Assembly: GCA_019192455.1 (NCBI GenBank)
Contig: JAHCML010000006.1
Coordinates: forward strand, 124,604-188,603
Direction of reading: 5' to 3'
Length of the DNA stretch: 64,000 nt
Source: Alphaproteobacteria bacterium SS10
GTDB lineage: Bacteria; Pseudomonadota; Alphaproteobacteria; TMED2
Positions 25,961 to 33,686 of this stretch are shown here, piece after piece (the first letter of the stretch is position 1; every line of letters starts with the position of its first letter). The translations under genes were made by a program, and so were the position numbers. Under the pieces are notes generated by a model. It saw only the letters and a program-made list of their open reading frames with translations. It did not search any database and had not been told where the DNA came from.

Positions 25961-26992
25961 ATGGATTTGAGAGAGCCAACAGTTGCTGGGACGGCCAATG
26001 CCGCTAACCAGCCCGATCTACGGATGGTAGTTGCCCTGCCGCGTAGTGGCTCGACCATGACCATGTGCCTGCTGGCTGAGCATCAGATGATTGGCGTCAC
26101 CAGCCGTCTGACCCTGATGGGCAATATGCAGCCCCGAACTGGCGCGCGCGGCGACTACCGCCCCTTCGAACCCGATTACAGCATCTATGACGGCCCGCTG
26201 GCTGATCCGGCCCACCCGATCTATGCGAAGGCGCAAGAGAAGGGGTACCGGGTCATCGTCTCCAAAGAGGAGACGGGCAACGATCTGGCAACCGGGACAC
26301 CTGATCTAAACGAGGTTAACTACCCCGTTCTACCAAATGATGACGCCATCAGAACGGCCCGCCCGGTGTTCCTGGTTCGCGAGCCAAAGGCAGCGTTTGA
26401 CAGCTGGCTTGCTAAGGGCTGGGACGACATCGACGCATTCATCACCGCTTACAAAAACATCGCCGATAGCTATGATCGCGCGAAGTCAGTTGTGCCTGGC
26501 ACCCGGATCATCAGCTATGACGCCATGGTGGAGAATGAGCGCAACCAGGAGATGATCCTGCGCGGCGTCACGAGCCATTGGGGCCTGCCCTTCGACCCGG
26601 CGATGATGAGCTACGACAATAAGGAGTTTGGCCAAAACTTCCTTTACCGCAGCACACGAGAGCAGGACATCTACACTAAAGAGAACCCGAAGGGTCTGTT
26701 CTCCTCCGTCATGGCGCATTCAGGTGTTCAGCACACCGATGGGGTTGCAACCACACGGGTGAAGCATGGCCTAATAACGACAGACCAGGTGGAGCGGCTA
26801 GACCGTGAATTGGGCGATATCTTTGCCCGACTAGATACCGAATGCCGCCTCCAGGCCTTCAGAACGCAGATGATCCTGAAGGGACGACCTGTCCGGTTTG
26901 ATCATGAGCTTGATAACGCGGCCAATGACGACAACTACGGCAAGAAGGCACCGGAGCAGAGATTTACTGCACCGGTTGCCGCGCTAGGCTAG
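25961..26992 (+). CDS. Sulfotransferase-family P-loop protein
   Basis: A 343-residue protein with the sulfotransferase 5'-phosphosulfate-binding loop LPRSGSTM (about residues 27-34) near the N-terminus and the companion PVFLVREPKAAFDSWL segment (about 134-149), which matches the 3'-phosphate-binding R..DP..  S region of these enzymes. The family transfers sulfate from PAPS to alcohols, amines or sugars. The substrate is unknown; the absence of a signal peptide indicates a cytoplasmic enzyme. It is followed 41 bp later by a HAD phosphatase gene in the same direction, so the pair may form an operon. An inverted repeat lies just before its start. Confidence 0.72.
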   Translation: MDLREPTVAGTANAANQPDLRMVVALPRSGSTMTMCLLAEHQMIGVTSRLTLMGNMQPRTGARGDYRPFEPDYSIYDGPLADPAHPIYAKAQEKGYRVIVSKEETGNDLATGTPDLNEVNYPVLPNDDAIRTARPVFLVREPKAAFDSWLAKGWDDIDAFITAYKNIADSYDRAKSVVPGTRIISYDAMVENERNQEMILRGVTSHWGLPFDPAMMSYDNKEFGQNFLYRSTREQDIYTKENPKGLFSSVMAHSGVQHTDGVATTRVKHGLITTDQVERLDRELGDIFARLDTECRLQAFRTQMILKGRPVRFDHELDNAANDDNYGKKAPEQRFTAPVAALG

Positions 26993-27033
26993 GTTCACTG
27001 CGCCGCGACTGCCTCGCTAACATAAGCATCACC

Positions 27034-27765
27034 ATGCCAACCACAATTCCGCTGCCAACCCCGCTCAATGACCTGACGCCGGGCGATCTTAGCGCGATCA
27101 GTTTCGATCTGGACGACACGCTGCACGACTTCCGTGGTGCCTCAAAGGCGGGCATGGATGCGGTCTATGACTACATCAGTGAGATTTATGGGGTCCCCCA
27201 GCCAAGGCTTGAGAAGGCCTATGGAGAAATCCTGGCCGAGGCGCAGTCCCATCATTTTGTCACCGACAAGCCTGCAAAGAAGTACCGGGAAGCCAGGTTT
27301 GAGAAGCTGCTGGATGCCTTCTCAATCATTGGCGTTCGAGACCTCGATCATTGCCTGACGCTATATCAATTCAGCTTGGATCAAGCGACGCGACCGCTTG
27401 ACGGTGCCGGTGAGGCCCTTAAAGCAGCAAAGGACCAAGATCTGATGGTTCTGGTCATCAGTGAGGGGCCGCATGATGCCCAAACCCACGCATTAGAGCA
27501 GCTTGGTTTCTCAGGCTTGGTCGATCACCTGATCACCAGCAGTAAGACCGGGAAGAGCAAAAGCGACGGCCTGTACCAAGCAACAGCAAAGCGCCTGCGG
27601 TTAGAGCCAGCAAACATTCTGCATGTTGGTGACAATCCGGATCGGGATACAAAAGCCGCTGAACAAGCGGGCTGGAAAGCCCTTACGGTTCACGCTGCGG
27701 AAGAGAAGGCAGGCCCCCGAATTAACAGCCTGACTGAGTTAGCAGCTTGGTTGAGCCAAGCCTGA
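27034..27765 (+). CDS. HAD-superfamily hydrolase
   Basis: A 243-residue haloacid-dehalogenase-fold protein, probably a phosphatase. Motif I is ISFDLDDTLHDF (about residues 22-33) with the nucleophile Asp. Motif II is around LVISEGPHD, motif III Lys in SSKTGKSKSDGL, and motif IV HVGDNPDRDTKAAEQAG (about 200-216). A helical cap domain lies between motifs I and II. The substrate cannot be told. Position after the sulfotransferase gene allows a role in recycling a phosphorylated by-product (speculative). Confidence 0.85.
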   Translation: MPTTIPLPTPLNDLTPGDLSAISFDLDDTLHDFRGASKAGMDAVYDYISEIYGVPQPRLEKAYGEILAEAQSHHFVTDKPAKKYREARFEKLLDAFSIIGVRDLDHCLTLYQFSLDQATRPLDGAGEALKAAKDQDLMVLVISEGPHDAQTHALEQLGFSGLVDHLITSSKTGKSKSDGLYQATAKRLRLEPANILHVGDNPDRDTKAAEQAGWKALTVHAAEEKAGPRINSLTELAAWLSQA

Positions 27766-27769
27766 GCCG

Positions 27770-29047
27770 TTAGCGGTTTGGACGACGTCGGTGCGGGGCC
27801 GATGGCTGATCGCCGCCATGCACAACCTCAAGCGCAGCTTTCTCAACGCCGGCTGATACATCACCAATCCGGGCCATGCTGTTGTCGAAGGGTTGGAACA
27901 CCCGCCCCACCAGATCATTGAAGCAGCCATCGATATTCGGGGTGTGATCACCAGTTAGGCCGGGAGAGCCCAACAGGCTCGACCCCAGGGCCGTGGTGTC
28001 GCGCACCGCTTTGGCGTCCAATGTTTGACCCTCAATGGTGATCGAGGCCCAGGTGATATTGCCGAGGGCTGCATCAGTGGCGACGACAAAGCTATGCCGC
28101 TGCCCCTTCTGGCGGCTGATCTTGTATTTCACCATCTCCTCGTCTGGCCGGAAGCCAGCAATAGCGCGATGCTCTTGAAGGTCGATTAGCCGCTTCAACT
28201 CACGGATCTCATTGCGGCGCCTAGTTCGGTCCGCCTGACGGGATTGGCTGGCTACCTCTTCTTGATAGGCCTCCAACTGGCCCTCAGCGCTCAAACGCTC
28301 CCGAAGTGGCCGACCGCGCAGTTTATCGATTTGATCTTCAACCGCATGCCAAGCCTTGCGTAACCAGCGATGGGCTGCATTACGGGGTTCGCCCCCTTTA
28401 ATCTCCGCTCGCTTCTCTTTGAACTCACGGTTCTTGCGCTTTGAGTCTGTCTTGGCCTCTTCCGTGCGGCGCTGGCGCTGGCACTCCACCAGATCCAAAA
28501 CCTCCTGCAGCTCAAACTCTTTCAGCCAACGTCGATCCGGCGTGATGCCGACCCGGACACCGCCATAGGGCACCTGAAAGAACCCACCAGACTTATTGTA
28601 GTGGTAGCGCTTGTTCCGCCGGTTGGCGGTGCGGGGGTCCGTGATGACGTTGCCGTCATAATCCTTATTGGTGAGCGCCTTGCCCGGGGCAGGTTTATGC
28701 CACCAGGTGCCATCAGCCATCTGGCGATACCAATGATAATCATTGCCCGGTGACACAGCGAGAAACACCAGATAGTGGCCCGCCTTCTGCTTTGGGTCAT
28801 TGCCGATTGGTGTGAAGTTATCGGTAGCCGCCTTCTTGGTGATTTCCTTAACCGATATCTCACGCAGATAGTTGAATTGGCGGTCGCCGGGCTGCGGGCC
28901 ATAGGTATCGACATGACCCTCAGGATCGTCGGCGGCGAACGCAAAGCAATTCGTCGTCTTATCGACGTCCGGCCGCGCCCAAATCGTTGGGTCGAACGGC
29001 GGCATCTCCTCAGAGAGAGGCTGCGGAATTACGTTGCGGTTGGCCAT
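27770..29047 (-). CDS. Protein with an N-terminal Cys/His domain and central coiled coil
   Basis: A 425-residue protein of unknown function. The N-terminal ~180 residues carry NCFAFAADDPEG (about 33-44), YHWYRQMADGTWWHKPAPGK (about 104-123) and ITDPRTANRRNKRYHYNKSGG, a pattern seen in a group of uncharacterised bacterial proteins with papain/NlpC-like Cys-His spacing. The Cys and His could form a peptidase or amidase site (inference). A Lys/Glu/Arg-rich coiled coil spans about 200-315. The C-terminus contains EGQTLDAKAVRDTTALGSSL and a Ser/Arg-rich end. No signal peptide is visible. It stands alone between the convergent HAD gene and lepB. Confidence 0.65.
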   Translation of the reverse strand: MANRNVIPQPLSEEMPPFDPTIWARPDVDKTTNCFAFAADDPEGHVDTYGPQPGDRQFNYLREISVKEITKKAATDNFTPIGNDPKQKAGHYLVFLAVSPGNDYHWYRQMADGTWWHKPAPGKALTNKDYDGNVITDPRTANRRNKRYHYNKSGGFFQVPYGGVRVGITPDRRWLKEFELQEVLDLVECQRQRRTEEAKTDSKRKNREFKEKRAEIKGGEPRNAAHRWLRKAWHAVEDQIDKLRGRPLRERLSAEGQLEAYQEEVASQSRQADRTRRRNEIRELKRLIDLQEHRAIAGFRPDEEMVKYKISRQKGQRHSFVVATDAALGNITWASITIEGQTLDAKAVRDTTALGSSLLGSPGLTGDHTPNIDGCFNDLVGRVFQPFDNSMARIGDVSAGVEKAALEVVHGGDQPSAPHRRRPNR

Positions 29048-29131
29048 GGTGCCAGAGATAGCACAACTGAATGAAACTAGGGTTGTCGTGTTTCAATAGC
29101 TGCAGACACAACCACGCATCAAGAGCGGGCT

Positions 29132-30160
29132 CTATTCTGCGGTTTCTGCGTCCGGAATGGTCACCGTCTGGCTGTAGACCGGAACCATGGTCAGCTCCCG
29201 ACGCGGGGAGTACAGAATGCCGACCACGCGATGGGTGATGTTCTTAATTGGTAGCAACCCGTGAAACTGGGCCCGGCTATCAAGCGAGTTATCCCGGTAA
29301 TCGCCCATCACATAGACATTGTCACCGACGATGCGGAGGTTGTCTTCGTTATGGTAATTGCCGGTTAGCGAACCGGTATGCACCGTTTCAACGGTCCGTT
29401 CCTCCGGATCGAGGCCGGTCGGCCAGGTCTCCACCGCACGCTTAAAGGTTAGGCGCAAGCCGGGCCGCGGCTCCCAAATATACGGGTCGGTATCAACCCG
29501 CTCCACCGGTTCACCATTCACGATCAGCTGGCCATCATCGATGGTTAGGTAATCACCGGAGACTGCCACGATCCGTTTGATCCAACGCTCACCCGGCTGT
29601 TGCGGATGCCAATAGACCACGATGTCCCCACGCCGTGGCTCATAGTTATTGAGCTCACCACCCGTCGCCAAGACGAGGTCGGAACTCCAAAGTGTTGGGA
29701 ACATGGAACTTGATTCCACACCGACCACGGCGGGACCATCAACAGACGCCGCAACGCGTTGACCAGCACCAATCGCGATAATGACAGCCAGATAAATCCA
29801 ATATCGCTGATAGCGGGCAAGATGGATTGGTCGTGGCTGCCGGGCGGCGACAAAACCGGCCACGGCCATCCCGATAAGCCCCTGGCCAATAAAGATGGCG
29901 AAGTAAGCAAAGAACCCGGCAAAGCTGGCCGTCCATCCGGCAACAAGCCAGATAGCCAACAGTACTTGGATCGCAATGAATGGCAGGGTCAGCCTTGGGG
30001 TGCCGGTGTATAGGAAGGCAGATATCGGGGATAGCAGCGCCAAAAAGACAGCGATCCAGGCCCGGCGAGGTGGTGGAAGGCTTGGGTCTTCGACGGCAAC
30101 CTCATCCTCATCGATGGCGGTTGCCCCCATATCATCAACACGAATTGCGCTATCCCCCAT
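29132..30160 (-). CDS. lepB: Signal peptidase I
   Basis: A 342-residue inner-membrane S26 peptidase that removes Sec and Tat signal peptides. The N-terminal half has an acidic leader and about four hydrophobic segments, more than the usual one or two. The catalytic domain has the nucleophile serine in ESSSMFPTL (about residues 150-158), the general-base lysine in RWIKRIVAVSGD, and the last box MGDYRDNSLDSR. The usual last box reads GDNRDNSxDSR, so Tyr replaces Asn at one position. It is a monocistronic gene on the minus strand. Confidence 0.88.
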   Translation of the reverse strand: MGDSAIRVDDMGATAIDEDEVAVEDPSLPPPRRAWIAVFLALLSPISAFLYTGTPRLTLPFIAIQVLLAIWLVAGWTASFAGFFAYFAIFIGQGLIGMAVAGFVAARQPRPIHLARYQRYWIYLAVIIAIGAGQRVAASVDGPAVVGVESSSMFPTLWSSDLVLATGGELNNYEPRRGDIVVYWHPQQPGERWIKRIVAVSGDYLTIDDGQLIVNGEPVERVDTDPYIWEPRPGLRLTFKRAVETWPTGLDPEERTVETVHTGSLTGNYHNEDNLRIVGDNVYVMGDYRDNSLDSRAQFHGLLPIKNITHRVVGILYSPRRELTMVPVYSQTVTIPDAETAE

Positions 30161-30212
30161 AGCCGACCTGTACCTTCAACACTCTAAAGCCCAGCGAGAG
30201 ATATGACGTGAT

Positions 30213-31946
30213 TCAACCGGCCTGCAAGCGCAGGCGATCAATCACCTCATCAAGATCACCAGGCATGGGCGATGAGCCCAAGCTATGCCCGCGATCAGCA
30301 TCGAGGCGGGTTTGATTGAAAAGACTACCGATCGATGGCGGCACAGCAGGCAGAACAACAGCAGCCTGAAGCGCCAGGGCGATCAGCTCTAGCGCCCGTC
30401 GTCCATAACGCTGATCCATATCGGATACGGAATCCAAAACAGGCGCCAGGCGCTCCAAATGGAGGCCAAGAACCGGATGGGCGTCGGCGATACCCTTCAG
30501 GTAACTCATTAAGGCGCTACCAAGGCTGCGGTCCTGGCGCAGCAAGGCCAACGCATCATCGCAGAGTTGGCCGCTAACACTGTCATTCACACCCTCTAGC
30601 CCCAGCCCACCATCGACCAAAGCAACAAAGGCGGCGGCACCATCAAAATCCAGGGCACGATCATGGTCTGAGCGGGCGTGGAAGCCAACCACATCCATTG
30701 CTTCGGTTACGGCCATTGGAACCCGGCGCATCAACCAATACTTCGCAGCAAGGGCGCCTAGATACTGCAGCTGCGGATGCGCTGGTGGTGTGTCCAACCA
30801 ACCCGCCAATTGCATTGCCATGCGCATCGCCGCCTCTACCTCAAGGCAGAGATCAGCGATCGTTTGCTTAACCGATAGGTCTGACAGCTGGCTTTTACCG
30901 CCCTTAGTCCGATGGGCCGAAACGTGGAGCAATTGGGTCAGAAGCTGCCGCTGAATGGCCGCCAGCACCACCACCTGGTCCGTCATCAACCGCTGATGCA
31001 TTGGGTGAATGACAGCGAAGCCCTGGCCCTCTTCCCCGATTAGGGTCGCGAAGGCGCCATGAAACTCTAACGAGGCAACCGCTTCCGGTGCGTCCGTGAA
31101 GGCGGGCGTCAGACTTTGGATCTGAATGCGATTACGACTGCCATCTGGCCGTTGTTTTGGCACCAAGAAACAGCTGGGGCCTAGCGGGCTTTTCGCGAGC
31201 ACGATCAGGGCATCAGCCTGGGGTACTACCGCCCACCATTTGTGTCCGGTCAATTCAAACGCCGCACCACCGCCCGCACCACGACCCGATATTGGCTGGG
31301 CAATGGTCGCAAAACCGAGCTCACCGCCAGCAGTGGCGCTAACGGCATGTTTCTCGGCAATTGCCAGGCCTAGTGATGCGCCATGGTCACCTGACCCTTG
31401 CGCCGATTTACCCAGCTCACCAACAGCAGCCAGTGATGGAAAACATGCCTTCTGAACGGCCTGGCCAGCTTGCTCCAGAACACTAAAGCCAGCATGGGTA
31501 ACTGAGATTGGCGCAATAACCGACGGCGCCACTTGGCCCAGGGTGTAGAGCATAGCCGCACGGGCGGCGTGCACCCCATCGCGGTTATCAACTGCGGTTA
31601 GGCTGTGAAGTCCGTATTGGCGCGCCGTGGCTGTTAGCTGGCGCCAAGCATCAGATTGGTGGATGCCATCAATCCGGTACCCGGATCGGTCAAACTTCTG
31701 AAGCCTTGGGGATTCTCGGCGCTCTGCCCAGTCAACACCCTCAGCAGCCATGATCGCGCCTACGGCCTTGGCCCTAGGTTCAATCCAGCGCCCGCCCGCC
31801 TGTCGCAATACGTCCACCAGCAACCGGTCGGCCGTGAACAGATTGCCCACGTCCATGACAGGCACAGGGTTGCGCACGTCGTCTTGCGGCAAGGCAAGAA
31901 GGCCATCAATCGGCGAAACAGCCTTAGCTTGATCAGAAGACGACAT
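30213..31946 (-). CDS. Acyl-CoA dehydrogenase family protein (AidB-like)
   Basis: A 577-residue flavoprotein of the acyl-CoA dehydrogenase superfamily, in the longer AidB-type branch. FAD/substrate-binding elements include the ELTGHKWWAVVPQADALIVLA region (about residues 225-245). The C-terminal domain has RRVPMAVTEAMDVVGFHARSD, similar to the helical bundle of AidB. AidB relatives bind DNA and are linked to alkylation damage, while others degrade acyl-CoA; the present protein lacks context to decide. It sits next to the serine protease gene on the same strand, 18 bp downstream of it. Confidence 0.8.
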   Translation of the reverse strand: MSSSDQAKAVSPIDGLLALPQDDVRNPVPVMDVGNLFTADRLLVDVLRQAGGRWIEPRAKAVGAIMAAEGVDWAERRESPRLQKFDRSGYRIDGIHQSDAWRQLTATARQYGLHSLTAVDNRDGVHAARAAMLYTLGQVAPSVIAPISVTHAGFSVLEQAGQAVQKACFPSLAAVGELGKSAQGSGDHGASLGLAIAEKHAVSATAGGELGFATIAQPISGRGAGGGAAFELTGHKWWAVVPQADALIVLAKSPLGPSCFLVPKQRPDGSRNRIQIQSLTPAFTDAPEAVASLEFHGAFATLIGEEGQGFAVIHPMHQRLMTDQVVVLAAIQRQLLTQLLHVSAHRTKGGKSQLSDLSVKQTIADLCLEVEAAMRMAMQLAGWLDTPPAHPQLQYLGALAAKYWLMRRVPMAVTEAMDVVGFHARSDHDRALDFDGAAAFVALVDGGLGLEGVNDSVSGQLCDDALALLRQDRSLGSALMSYLKGIADAHPVLGLHLERLAPVLDSVSDMDQRYGRRALELIALALQAAVVLPAVPPSIGSLFNQTRLDADRGHSLGSSPMPGDLDEVIDRLRLQAG

Positions 31947-31964
31947 AACGGATGCTAATAGGCC

Positions 31965-33518
31965 TCAAAGAGACTCTGAGAACCAGGCGACACCGATCAG
32001 CTGATAGTCGGGAATATTGGCCTCAACAAACTCACGCTCAGACTCTGAGCTGGTGAAGAAATGGACACCGGTCTTCGGCTCGTAAAAGCGGTAAACCGGA
32101 TCCATTCCCGGGCCTTGGAAGTTGCTGACCCGGAACTGTGGTCCCTCACTAATCAGGGTCGGCACATTCTCAGAGATAAAGGCGCGCTCTTCGTCGGTCG
32201 TCGTGTACAGGTAAGAGCCGTTGAACGGGTTGTAGTATCGGAACACCTCAACTGAAGCTGGGAAGAACGGATCGCTCGTCTCAAACACCGGCGCCAGATA
32301 GATGATGTTCGGATCACTGGCGACGAAGTTGTCTCGCTCCGCCTCGCTTGAGGTGTAGATGTGAACGCCTGTCTGCTGGTTGTACAGGCGGTAAACAAAC
32401 TCATCATCCGGCAGATCTGACGGCGGGTTCTCAGTCGGCCCAGAGAGCGGCGGCTCAATCGGCACGCCTGGCAATGGCAGCGGGAACAAATTCACCGGCG
32501 GTGTCGGCGTCGGGTCTGGCGTTGGATCCGGATCCGGTGTTGGGTCCGGGGTTGGATCTGGATCTGGGTCTGGGGTTGGGTCTGGGGTTGGGTCTGGGGT
32601 TGGATCTGGGGTTGGATCTGGATCCGGGTCGGGCCCAAAGATATTCCCGACGATCCCATCAATCCAATCTTGGAAGAATGAAACCCGCGTATCGAAAGAG
32701 AACTCACCAAATGAAGAGTTCAGCTGACCATCAACATCAGGTGAATTCGGACCAGTAAAGGTCGAACCACCGGAAACAATACCGGCCACCTGTCCGTTGA
32801 TGAATGTCGGTCCGCCACTATCACCCTGGGTTGAATTAACCTCTTGTTCGCCCAGGCCCAGATTAGCCAAACCAAGAGAGCCAAAGGCATCGTTCTCTGC
32901 GTTACCGTTATCGAAATCATAGAACAGCAGAGAACCGTCGGGCGTCGGATCGCCAAAGATATCGTTGAAAGCGTTACCATTCGGTAAGGTCGCGCCATCA
33001 ATCAGCTCATAGGTGTTGAAACCCGTCCGCTTTGTAAGGCCGCTACCAGGATCTTGAGTGACAGAAACCTGGCCACCATTACCGGTGCCAGCAACGCCAT
33101 AGCCGACAAGCTGGAAGGTTGAATTGACCTCGCTTGTGCCGCGGTAGAGCTCAACCCCAGCATTTGGCGCAGTCTCTGCCAGGCGTAGCAATGCGATATC
33201 ATTGGCAGAGCTGTAACCAGTTAGCGGGTCAGGATTGTAGTCTGGGTGAATAATTACCTCAGTAACACCGATCCCAATGCGTCCTTCGGGGAGATCGATC
33301 GCGACCGACATCTGAACCGGGTCTTCACCAAAAATCACGTGAGCGGCGGTCAGAACCCAGTTGCCATCGCCCAGGATCACGCCTGAACCACGCGAGAACT
33401 GGTTGAAGACGCCAACCACAGAGTCAAAGCCCGTTCCAGGCTGGACCACATAGGTTGGATCAAACGGATCGTTAGATGGAACCGAGACGCGCGCCTGCGC
33501 ATCATTCAAACTGGACAT
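31965..33518 (-). CDS. Trypsin-like serine protease with PDPT linker and DUF5648 repeats
   Basis: A 517-residue protein. The N-terminal protease domain has the full triad: His60 in NWVLTAAH, Asp107 in NDIALLRL, Ser234 in TQGDSGGPTF. A Pro-Asp-Pro-Thr linker (about residues 297-342) follows. Three repeats of about 50 residues then end the protein, each with an aromatic YR-Y..  G.H.YT pattern (YNQQTGVHIYTSSEAERD, YNPFNGSYLYTTTDEER, YEPKTGVHFFTSSESERE), matching the DUF5648 repeat. There is no N-terminal signal peptide although the domain type is extracellular, so export by a type I system or a missed start is possible. Confidence 0.85.
   Translation of the reverse strand: MSSLNDAQARVSVPSNDPFDPTYVVQPGTGFDSVVGVFNQFSRGSGVILGDGNWVLTAAHVIFGEDPVQMSVAIDLPEGRIGIGVTEVIIHPDYNPDPLTGYSSANDIALLRLAETAPNAGVELYRGTSEVNSTFQLVGYGVAGTGNGGQVSVTQDPGSGLTKRTGFNTYELIDGATLPNGNAFNDIFGDPTPDGSLLFYDFDNGNAENDAFGSLGLANLGLGEQEVNSTQGDSGGPTFINGQVAGIVSGGSTFTGPNSPDVDGQLNSSFGEFSFDTRVSFFQDWIDGIVGNIFGPDPDPDPTPDPTPDPTPDPTPDPDPDPTPDPTPDPDPTPDPTPTPPVNLFPLPLPGVPIEPPLSGPTENPPSDLPDDEFVYRLYNQQTGVHIYTSSEAERDNFVASDPNIIYLAPVFETSDPFFPASVEVFRYYNPFNGSYLYTTTDEERAFISENVPTLISEGPQFRVSNFQGPGMDPVYRFYEPKTGVHFFTSSESEREFVEANIPDYQLIGVAWFSESL
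32508..32632. repeat. 12-bp tandem repeat coding for the PDPT linker
   Basis: Repeated units close to GGGTCTGGGGTT and GGATCTGGGGTT (minus-strand codons for Pro-Asp-Pro-Thr) run through this stretch with few changes. The near-identical copies can expand or contract by slippage in multiples of four residues, changing the distance between the protease and the DUF5648 part without a frameshift. Confidence 0.8.
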
Positions 33519-33545
33519 GGCCTTCCCCTAGACCTGGATTACCCG

Positions 33546-33590
33546 CACCGGCTAGCCATGCCGGTGATGATTGAGCTCTGCTCAGCTCAA
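33546..33590. repeat. Two adjacent 7-bp hairpins upstream of the protease gene
   Basis: CACCGGC (33546-33552) pairs with GCCGGTG (33560-33566), and TTGAGCT (33571-33577) pairs with AGCTCAA (33584-33590). They lie within 30-75 bp upstream of the protease start codon on the minus strand and could be 5'-leader structures or operators. Confidence 0.5.
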
Positions 33591-33600
33591 TAACCTAACG

Positions 33601-33651
33601 CACAGTAGCATAAGTGCGGGTTTGAGCGGAGCCATCACGCACTTAACTGTG
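33601..33651. terminator. Long inverted repeat after the acyl-CoA synthetase gene
   Basis: CACAGT (33601-33606) plus TAAGTGCG (33611-33618) pair with CGCACTTA (33638-33645) plus ACTGTG (33646-33651), 14 pairs with a 4-nt bulge. It lies 36 bp past the stop codon of the synthetase on the minus strand. There is no T-run, so it may be a processed 3' end or a factor-dependent terminator. Confidence 0.5.
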
Positions 33652-33686
33652 AACAGGTGCGGCGTTCCGGCCATACCTGAAATGGC

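Noticed and set aside
32508-32632. Tandem repeats considered as a CRISPR-like or minisatellite locus
   Set aside because: The 12-bp units are in frame within the protease gene and encode its Pro-Asp-Thr linker; there are no spacers.
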